Below are positions 11,773 to 22,000 of a stretch of 64,000 bases of DNA, piece after piece. Location of the stretch: positions 9,954,119-10,018,118 of the forward strand of contig OX031071.1 of assembly GCA_943736015.1 (NCBI GenBank), given 5' to 3'. The notes under the pieces were generated by a model that was not told where the DNA came from, did no database searches, and was given only the letters and a program-made list of their open reading frames with translations. Within the stretch, counting starts at the first letter, position 1, and each line of letters opens with the position of its first letter. A program made the translations under genes and the position numbers. The DNA is from Tridacna crocea. Lineage: Eukaryota; Mollusca; Bivalvia; Cardiida; Cardiidae.

Positions 11773-12026
11773 GGCCTGCAACATATGAAAAGCAACATTC
11801 GGACAATTGCATAAAGTGCCATCTTGGATCAACCTGGGCAATACGCGGCAGGCTAATCCAAGACACCACTTTACAACTAAAGATTATATTCTACAGTAGA
11901 CCTGCACAATACAGAAACTTACATAAAGACGGAAAGCTTTGTTTGGGATTGGTCTATGTGGAGTGCACATGCTGGTCCAGGATAACACCTTACACAAACA
12001 TCAGTATGTCCCTTTTCCCTTATTGC
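11773..12026. repeat. CTGCGCAGGCTAATCCGAGAC-family element, copy 3
   Basis: A diverged copy starting TGCAACATATGAAAAGCAAC and ending CCCTTTTCCCTTATTGCC. Nested in the mariner-like element. Confidence 0.65.
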
Positions 12027-12204
12027 CAGTGTAATGCAGAAAAATGATCCTCCCCTACAAAATGACCCATGGGTCATTTCTCTACATAGAATAATGACCC
12101 GGGTCATTATTCTACGTAGTGAAATGACTTCTGGGGTCATTTCTCTACATAGAATAATGACCCAGGTCATTTTGTAGGGGAGGGTCATTTCTCTGCATTA
12201 CACC
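12027..12204. repeat. Palindromic MITE-like repeat (GGTGTAATGCAG family), copy 2
   Basis: Same ends and the same alternating AATGACCC/GGGTCATT blocks as 362-599, but about 60 bp shorter. It abuts another repeat at 11773-12026. Confidence 0.75.
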
Positions 12205-12316
12205 AGCCATAATATACACTTATACATATTGTTATCTCTTCATCTGAAATTAATAAAACTTACTGCAAAACAATTATTAAAGTGGTACATGTACATTACT
12301 TTCTGGACACCCTGTA

Positions 12317-12758
12317 TAAACAATAACACCTAGGAATGCCATTCAGGGTGTACAATGCAGTTAAAGACTGAGCTCTATAAGAATGTGCAGAAAGACATGA
12401 ACTACGCTCCGTGAAAAGACATTGTAGAATAAATGTTGAATTAATTCCGTTATCATCGAAAGAATTCAAACAAATAGAAATCACCATTTTAAAAGTGTGA
12501 AAGCACCACTTTTAAAGTGTTTAACTCTCTCAGTGCCAAACATCTAGACTCGATCCTTGCCCACTGAATAAAATAGGATCCGATGAGACTAAAAAAGATT
12601 TATGTCTCATATGCTCACCTACAGAAGCGGACAGTATAGATTCAAGATCAGACTGCACATTCTGTGCAGTCTGATCTTGATCTATATTGTCCGCAATAGT
12701 CCTTGTTTACATCTATGGCACAGAAAGGGCTAGAAAAAAATGCAAAATCAATTCTAAC
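12317..12758. other. RAB20 downstream flank
   Basis: Presumed 3'UTR and flank of the minus-strand RAB20-like gene. No clear AATAAA was placed. A hairpin repeat occupies 12628-12696. Confidence 0.4.
12628..12696. repeat. GGACAGTGTAGATC hairpin repeat (family B)
   Basis: Family B is a ~65-bp hairpin: CGGACAGTGTAGATC.AAGATCAGACTGCAC joined by a short loop to GTGCAGTCTGATCTTGATCT.ACACTGTCCG. This copy is intact and lies close to the RAB20-like stop codon. Confidence 0.85.
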
Positions 12759-13098
12759 TTATGTTCCGCAGCAGGTCTTTCCTTTCGGGGTTGGACTGTC
12801 TGTCAAATCCACTGAAGAATTCACTCTAGGTTTGCCTCCACCTTCAATTGGTAAACAGTACTGAAAAATGTACTCAAACACTTTAGTCACATTGTAACCA
12901 TTTTTACTTGACGTCTCAAAATATGGGTCACCTTGAATTTTACTAAGGTCAATGTTTGAATTTATCTCCCTTGAAAACTGAATAGCATCGTCTATGCTTA
13001 TCTCCCTTGACTTCTGGTCCAAGATATCATGTTTGCATCCCACGACGACACGAAGGCAATCTTCCTTGGCATGTTCGAGCAGTGGCAAGAATCTCACC
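12759..13098 (-). CDS. RAB20: RAB20-like exon 5 (G4, G5, prenylation tail)
   Basis: The 340-nt final exon begins after a T-rich ...TTTACAG acceptor and ends at a stop codon after ...KTCCGT. It covers the CKHD and ETSSK motifs and a hypervariable tail with an SSVDLTDSPTPKG linker. Reading it alone suggests a GTG start at 13097, but that codon is internal Val99 of the spliced protein. Confidence 0.93.
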
Positions 13099-16000
13099 CT
13101 GTAAAAAAAACAAAGAATACGGCTAACTCACTCAATGCTAAACTCTTTCACTACTGAACCATTGATTTTTGATTGTTTGGTGATGAATGCCACTTTTCAC
13201 ATTTTTTATCATCAGCCTTATCACAGTAACTAGCACACCTATCCATGCCTTCCTGGGGTTTCTTTTACCTGTAACCTGCAAAATTTTCTTTCCAAGCCAT
13301 AGGCTGCTTTCCCACAAAAGCATCGTTGCGATAATGGTCTACCATGGGAGAGGAACGAATCTTGTCCCAATGACTCTTATCAATCTTCGGAAAGAAATTG
13401 GCCAAGCCAGGGATCAAAATCACTGTTCTCAAGTCCTGCACGCTACTAATTGAGCTACCCTGCCTTGGCACTACTGAATTAGTAAACTACATATTTCTTA
13501 TGGTGGCAAATGCTGTTCCATTGCAACATGAGAATTCAGTTTGTGCATAGTCTAGAATACAATTGTAGATCAGGGATCAGACTGCACATATTGTATCTCC
13601 TTCTTTTTTAACAATATTTTAAAAAGCCTACTTCCACAGGGTAAAAAAAATCACTTGTAACAGGTACATTCATTTCCAGCCATAGCAGTCAAGTTTAGAG
13701 AATACTGGAGTTTTGGACAAGTATACTGCCCACTATGAAGTACTTGTATATATGTGTACTATATTGTTCCCTTTAGACGTTCTGTAACTAATGCTCCCCC
13801 CAGCTTTTCCTGACTGAAAATGGGCTCCCTGGATGGCCAATCTATCCACAAAGTTGAAATAAACCAGCTCAAATACACTTTTGGGATTTACATAATGCTA
13901 ATTACTTCATAAAATGATGTCACTAACATCTGACTGTCAGAATTTATGAGCACTTCAAATAACATTTTCAATTTATGGTAACCTTAAGTTTGTAAAGTAC
14001 CTTGGAAAAACTTTAAGAAGGTGAAAGTATCAAAGACAAAATGTCACATATAAATCATATATGCAATTTATATTTCAAGTCAATCATGGTCTGTAGTAAA
14101 ATTCATCTCTAGCATTGAATAATGCCAGCTTCTTAAATGGCAATCTCTGCACAATCTGCACTGTTTAAAAGGCAGACAGTAATGTTATCGTTTTTTTTTT
14201 TTTAAAAATTCTGTGTCATTCATTTCTATTAACCCTTTACCACACAATCCCTACTTTTGACGACTCTGAAGAAGAAGCCTGTAGAAAACATTGTGGGAAT
14301 AGGAGAAAATTCTGGTAACCAGCATTTTCTCCTTTTTCCACAATGTTTTCTACCCTTCACAAAACAAATTTCAAATTTTCAGTCACTTTAGTTTTATCAT
14401 CTGCAAATGCGTTTGATTTGGACAAGCCATAAATTTTGTCGTATAGTAACGAGTTAATCACACCTCTTTCGGAAATATAACACCCCCTGCATCTACACAT
14501 TTTCCTATCATGTTTGCAAAAATCTTTCAATTCAGAGGCAAGAAATAAAATTACTTGTACAATTAGAATACATCCAAAAAAATAACATGCAACTTACCAC
14601 AATGATTCAAATGAAGATGCTGTATTAAGATCAAAGGCTAAGATGGCTGCCTGGGCATTCCGACAGTAAAATGAGGACAAGCCAGTGTACCTCTCGTCGC
14701 CTGCAGTGTCCTGAAATTTGATAGAATATATTTGTATACCTTTTTAACTCTTTACCACACAATCCCGACTTTCAACAACCCTTAGATAGAAGCCTTTCGA
14801 AAACATTGAGGGAAAAGGAGAAAATGCTGGTAACCAGCATTTTCTCCTTTCCCCACAATGTTTCTACCCTCACAAAATAAAAAATCAATTTTTGATTCAC
14901 ATTTATTTTGTCGTCTGTAAATGCTCTCAATTTGGAGTAGTCTAAAATTTTGTTGTTTGGTAAAGATTTAACTGATTACTGCACAACACTGAGTTCCAAC
15001 ACAACTGAGTGATACAGCTTTTTAAATTAAAGTGGGAAAAAAGAGAACAAGAGGGCCATAATGGCCCTGGATTGCTCACCTGAGTTAATGGCTATTTCAC
15101 TTCACATGTATAAATGATTGATTCAATTTCTGACCAATTGCCAGGTCAATCGGGCTTAAAATGTGGCCTCTAAAGCATCCAAAAGGAATTTTCATCAGTT
15201 GACCTACATGTAGTTTATTACCCACATGACCTGCTTTTAGCAGAAAAAGTTATTGAGACTAAACATTCTGACAAAATTTTAGGTCATCTTAGCAATAAAT
15301 GTGGCCTCTAGAGTGTCAACAAGGTATTTCTTGAATTTGACCAAGTGACCTAGTTTATGACCCAGGTGACCCACTTTCAGAGTCATGGACAATGAAGATC
15401 AAAATTGGACTACAAAGAATGTGCAGTCTGACCTCTGATCTACACTGACCAATGCGTATCTAGATTATTACCAACTATCTCTTTATCTGCCGAGCCCCAG
15501 TAGATCAGTCGGTGGCGTACAGAACTTGAGAACAGGGGGGTCGTAAGTTTGACCCCAAGATCCGCCAATTTTTTTCCAAGGATTGATGAAAATCATTAAG
15601 ACAGGATTCATTCCTCTCTCATCACTGATTCTTATTTTGAAGATAGTCATGTGGGAAAGCAGCCCGTGGCTTGGAAAGAATATTGTGTGGAGTACTGGTA
15701 ACAAAAACTCCAGGGAAACATGGCTAGATCCACTGGCTGCCACAATATAACTGAAACAATGTTGAAAACAGCATTAAACACCATACAGATCAATCAATCA
15801 TCTCTTTATCTTGTAAAGGATATGTTTTTTATAGCCTTAAGGTAAATGCAATCTATACATTCAGTCATGTTAAAGTTAACAGTGTCTAAAGGAAGCAAGT
15901 CATAAGTGGAACACTCATAAATTGCAGAAAACAAATTTGCAACTTGTAACGTTCATCCGCTCTTTTTCTAAAAATAAATTTTTATGTTAACTCTTTGCCA

Positions 16001-19000
16001 CACGAGAAAATTATAGACTTGTCCACATTGAAAGCATTAATTTTGCAGACGACAGCGTAAAGGTGACCAAAAATTGAAATTTGGTCTGGGAGGGCTAGAA
16101 AACACTGTGGGAAAAGGAGAAAATGCTGGTTACCAGCATTTTCTCCTTTTCCCAGTGTTTTCAAAAGGCTTTTTTCTCAGGGTTGTTAAAAGTCGGGATT
16201 GTGTGGTAAGGAGTTAAGTCAAATCATGCAATGTTAATTTCTTGCTCCTTTTATGTTTCAGTTTCGTTTCATTTGTAGTGCTTTGTCTATGGTTCCATCT
16301 TAAATTAGCTGATACAATAATGGGTAAACAAACTCTTAAGAAGATTACTAAATTTTCGATAAATCCACATTGAAAGGCTTTTGCAGACTATATATTTGAC
16401 CCTTTACCACACAATCCCGACTTTTTACGACCCTATGGAAGAAGAATTCTTAAAACATTGTGAACATTGGGATCCAGCATTTTCTCCTTTTCCCACAATG
16501 TTTTCTACTTTTCCAAAGTCAAGTTTCAATTTTTGAGTGACATTTATTTTGTTGTCTGCAAATACTTTGAATTTGGGCAAGTGAAAAATTTTGTCGTTTT
16601 GTAAAGAGTTAAAATGACTCAAATGGTACAATTAGTCTATGAAAGGTTAGAAATTATTGTGGAAAAAGCTCCATTTCCTACAATAATTTCAAAAGCTCTA
16701 TTTCTCAGGGTCATTCAAATACAGGATTGTTTGGTAACGAATTAACCCTTTTCCAAACAATCCCTAGTTATCACGACCCTGAGAAAGAAGCCTTCTGAAA
16801 ACATTGTGGGAAAAGGAGAAAATACTGGTAACCAGCATTTTCTCCTTTTCCCACAATGTTTTCAACCCTGGTGGAAACAAATTTCAGTTTTTGAGTTATG
16901 TTTATTTTGTTATCTGCAAAAGCTTTCAATTTGGACCGGTGTTAAATCTTGTCATTTGGTAAAGAATTAATAAAAGCTTGAAGTTGTACTCACCCAGACT
17001 GCAACATTATATGAGCCCCATTGTTTCAGGAAAAATGCTGCCCCTATTGTCTTTTGGACAAAGATAAAAAATATCCTTTTACAGATCTATTTGAATAACT
17101 TTTTTAAACCTTTACCAAGCGACAAAATTACAGACTGGTCCAAAGTGTAAGCATTTACAGGTGACAAAATAATTGTGACTGAAAAATTGAAATTTGGTTT
17201 GGGAAGGCAACAACACATAGTGGTACAAGGAGAAAATGCTGGTTACCAGCATTTTCTCCTTTTTCTACAATGCTTTCCAAGGGCTTCTTTCTTGGGTCGT
17301 TAAAAGTTGGGATGTGTGGTAAAGAGTTAACCCATTACCACACAATCCCTACTTTTGACGCCTCTGAGAAAGAAGCCTTTAGAAAACATTGTGGTAAAAG
17401 GAGAAAATGCTGGTAACCAGCATTTTCTCCTTTTTCCACAATGTTTTCTACCCTTCACAAAACAAATTTCAAATTTTCACTCACTTTTATTTTGTAGTCT
17501 GCAAATGCTTTCAATTAAGACCAGTCTAAAATATTGTCGTTTGGTAATGAGTTAAAATCATTCAAAAAAGAAAACAAGTATCTTTCAGGTTTTTCAACAA
17601 TTATTTTTCAGAGGTTTTATGATAAGTTCTACACCAGTGAATGACAGTGAGTAATTTAATCTATTTCGCTGTTCGTAGTTTTCAGCCATGTTAACAGTGA
17701 GGGCCTGGCAAAATTTGAGGCCTATCTCCACCCAATTGAGCACAATTGCAGACAAAAGAACGCTCAGTTAACTATTATCACATGAGAAAAAATATTAGAC
17801 CAGCCCAATTTGAAAGCACCTGTGACATTTAAATGTAGCTTAACCCATTACCACACAATCCCTACTTTTGACGCCCCTGAGAAAGAAGCCTTTTGAAAAC
17901 ACTGTGGGAAAAGGAGAAAATGCTGGTAACCAGCATTTTCTCCTTTTCCCACAATGTTTTCTACTCTTCCCATAGCAAATTTTAACTTTTCAGTCACATT
18001 CATTTTGTTGTCTGCAAATTCTCTCAATTTGGACCAGTCCAAAAATTTGTCGTATGGTAAAGGGTTAAAGGATGAGATTAGTCTTTGGAAGGCCAGCGAA
18101 ACATTGTAGGAGGAGAAGAAAATACTGATTACCACAATATTTTCAAAGGGTCTCTTAGTTGGATTTATTAAAATTTGTGACTGTTTTTCAAGCAACAACA
18201 CTTTATCACAGAATAAAATTGTATTCATATCCAAATTGAAAGCATTTGCAGAAGACAAATTACACATGGCTTTTAAGGAGATTTGTCGGTAAAAAGACAG
18301 AAAAAATTGCTGGAAAAGGAGAAATAGCATTTTCTCCTTTTCCCACAATGTTTTGTAAAGGCCTCTTTCTCAGGGTCTTTAAAAGTCGGGATTGTGTGGT
18401 AAAGGGATAAAAGAGTTACTGAGTAATAGTCTTTTTTATACATCTATTTAGAGTGAGTTTAACCCTTTACCAAACAGTCCCTATTTTTTACAACTCTAAG
18501 AAAGAAGCCTTTAGAAAACATAGTGGGAAAAGGAGAAAATGCTGGTAACCAGCATTTTCTCCTTTTCCCACAATGTTTTCTACTCTGCTGGAAACAAATT
18601 TCAATATCTGAGTTACGTTTATTTTGTCGTCTGCAACTGCTTTCAATTTGGAACAGTCTAAAATTTTGTCGTTTGGGAAAGGGTAAAACATTTGTATCTT
18701 ACATTGATTGACAAACAAGTTCTTACAACTTATACTAATCTTTCTCCATTCTGCTTCCTGTAAACTACACCTGTACTTGCCCCAAGTGAGTGGGCCAATG
18801 AAGGGTTTCAAAATTGATACCCGCTTCCGAGAACTAGGGAACTTACGGTTACAAGGCCAATGCTCTAACTCACAATCATGCACACTACTTTCTAGAGTAA
18901 AACCTAATGCCCTTGTGATTTCTCCTAACAAATTGTTGATTTTCTCCTAATCCTTTGGCATGTTAACTCTTTACCAAACAACAAATTTATAGACTGGTCC

Positions 19001-22000
19001 AACTTGAAAGCATTTGCAGACAACAAAATAAATGTGACTGAAATATCCAAATTTGATTTGGGAAGGTTAGAAAACATAGTGGGAAAAGGAGAAAATGCTG
19101 GTTACCAGCAGTTTCTCCTTTTCCCATTATGTTTTCAAAAGGATTCTACCTCAGGGTCGTCAAAAGTCGTCATTGTGCGGTAAAGGGTAAATGTAGCTTG
19201 ATGCTGCTTCTTTACCTAACAAATATTAGTGTAGATACAACATTGTACGACCACACTTTATGAATCGATAAATTCCACTTTGAACAGGTTTATAAAATAC
19301 TTACAGCATCATGTGGCTTGAACTTCCCATCTATGTACCGGCCAATCAGAGAGGTTTTACCAACATTATAGTCACCCAGTATAATCACTTTGGCATCACT
19401 GTAAAATGGATAGGAAGTTTTAATTTTTCACTGGCGGATCCAGGGGGGTTGGGGGGATTCAGACGAACCCCCCTAAATTTCCATTTTTTTTTTTGATGGA
19501 CTTCCAACTCATTGGCGACTGATTTGTGCTTTGGGTCAGTGTCTGCATATCTGAGATTGACTGAGTTGAACCCCCACCCCCATCCCCCCTGAGGAAATCC
19601 TTGATCCGCCCCTGTTCTTTGGTAATGAAGTCTAACCAAACCATCCTATTTTCTGACAACCAAGGAAGGAGGCTTATAAAGCACAGTTGGAAGAGCAGAA
19701 AATACTGGGGACCAGTTCTTTCTCCTTTTCCAGCAATGTTTCTCTTCTTTAACCCTTTCCCAAACAATCCCTGGTTTTTATGGGTCTGGAATAGTAGCCT
19801 TTTGAAAACATTGTGGGAAAAGGAGAAAATGCTGGTAACCAGCATTTTCTCCATTTCCCACAATGTTTTCTACCCTATCATAGACAGAAATCATCTTTTC
19901 AGCAAGAGTTGAATTGTCGTCTGCAAATTTTATGCTTTCAATCTGGTCTAGTCCAAAAGTTTGTCATTTGGGAAAGGGTTAAAGTCAATACTCTGATTAT
20001 CTGAGCCACATTTTAGGTCTACTGCAACTGTTTTAAATCTAGACAGGCATACAAGTTTGGCACTGGGAAAAGAGTTGCCCTCAGAACGGTAAAAGTTTCA
20101 ACTGCACCAGACCACAAATCTACAAGGTGTCTTTCTTTGTATTGAAGTTTGACTGTTTACCACACAATCCTGAGTTTTAATTTCCCAGAGGAAGAAACCT
20201 TTTGAAAGCATTGTGGAAAAGCTGTGACCATCATTTTCACCTTTTGCTGCAATGTTTTCTATCACAGCCAAATCTTACCATTACAGCAATGTTTAATTTG
20301 TCGTCTGCAAATGCTTTCAATTTTTGAACCAGCCTTAAATTTTGTCTTATGGTTAAGACATAATATTGCTTTGACAGCATAGGTCACGTCACAGCAATTA
20401 GTGCATCCACGCATGTGTTATCCTGGCTTTATCACACCTGGTCCAGTGCTGGCGCAAATTTCTGTCCAAGTCACTGAATTCTTTCCTCACTACCTTCAGT
20501 CTGAAGGTGTCTGCTCTGATGCTATTTTTGTGACTGGTCTTTGCTAACACCTTCATATCAGCCATTCATTAAACCCTTCTGGAAAAATACGATGTTACCT
20601 GCATCTTTTCGAACGGCTCAATGCGACAAAATTTCCAATGACAGCTAATAAAATGGGTATGGACCGTTAGATAAATGATTAATCTTTAAGAGCACACAAA
20701 ATATGCTGCAAAATACCAATTAAATCAATGGGAATTTACCCTTTTCCCAACGTAAATAAATCCAGCATAATTTGTAAACAACTAACACTGCAACTTCCTT
20801 TAGTCAGGCATGCCCACTCAACGGAATTTGAAATTTGTACAGTCTGGTTCCCTAACCCTATACAGCCAAGTTCGATCAAGGTGCGTTTGTTTACAGCAAA
20901 ATTCGCAACTAAACCATCCTGTAGCGTGTCAGAGATACTGCGATTTCTGCCGAGACATGCGCATTGAATAGATCACCATGTTTTGATTTCTGGTGAAGTA
21001 GGTCAACAATTATTTATGTTGAAAAGTACAGATTTGCACAAAGGTAAGAGTTGGATATTAACTAACATCAGTTTTTTTTTGTAAAGATTAATCATTTTTC
21101 TAACCACAGGAATCTGACATTCTATAACCAAAATAAATGTTAAAATATGGAAAAAAAAATCCCCCCCTACATAATATAAACACAAGGAACGCAACGTCTT
21201 GATTGCTGGCGCAAGCACCCGACAGCCTTTCCCAACCAAAATCACCCACGAAACAAACATTGATCATAATCTCCTTCAGCCTAGCGATAGACAAGACATT
21301 CATGTACCTGCGACATCCGGCAATACCTCAGTAGACACCTTTCAACCGGAGATATCCGTCATGTTTTACAGCTCTATCAGGACATTTTGATTTATCCGGG
21401 TGGCCATTCGCTGACGTCACAGAAATTAGCATGTACCGTATTTTCGTATTACTTATTACTATTATTTTTTTTTTTATTTTAGGACATTTATGGACATCAA
21501 ATGATACTAAAGATTCTAGAAAAATCTGTAGTATCATGTGATGTCCATAAGTATCTTAAAAACGCAAAAAATAATAGTAATAAGTAATACGAAAATACGG
21601 TCCATGCTAATTTCTGTGACGTCAGCATGTACCGTATTTTCGTATTACTTATTACTATTATTTTTTTTTTATTTTGAGACATTTATGGACATCAAATGAT
21701 ACTAAAGATTCTAGAAAAATCTGTAGTATCATGTGATGTCCATAAGTATCTTAAAAACGAAAAAAATAATAGTAGTAAGTAATATGAAAATACGGTACAT
21801 GCTAATTTCTGTGACGTCAGCGAATGGCCACCCGGATAAATCAAAATGTCCTGATAGAGCTGTAAAACATGACGGATATCTCTGGTTGAAAGGTGTCTAC
21901 TGAGGTATCGCCGGATGTCGCAGGTACATGAATGTCTTGTCTATCGCTAGGCTGAAGGAGATTATGATCAATGTTTGTTTCGTGGGTGATTTTGGTTGGG

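Larger units (their letters stand above)
11167..12316. mobile_element. Non-autonomous mariner-like element (20-bp TIRs, TA ends) carrying three nested MITEs
   Basis: The left end TACAGGGTGTCCTGAAAGTA and right end TACTTTCTGGACACCCTGTA are inverted with one mismatch, and both outer ends are TA. CAGGGTGTCC-type ends with TA are known from Tc1/mariner-like elements. Inside lie a family A MITE (11445-11672), an inverted-repeat element (11773-12026) and a GGTGTAATGCAG palindrome (12027-12204). Without them only about 490 bp remain, with no transposase frame. Confidence 0.75.

Noticed and set aside
13095..13097. GTG as start of a separate 112-aa GTPase-like protein
   Set aside because: It is an internal Val codon of the spliced RAB20-like protein; the exon begins one base upstream after a clear acceptor.
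15489..15560. tRNA gene
   Set aside because: A-box and B-box-like motifs exist, but no cloverleaf with paired acceptor stem; the shared body and tail identify a SINE.
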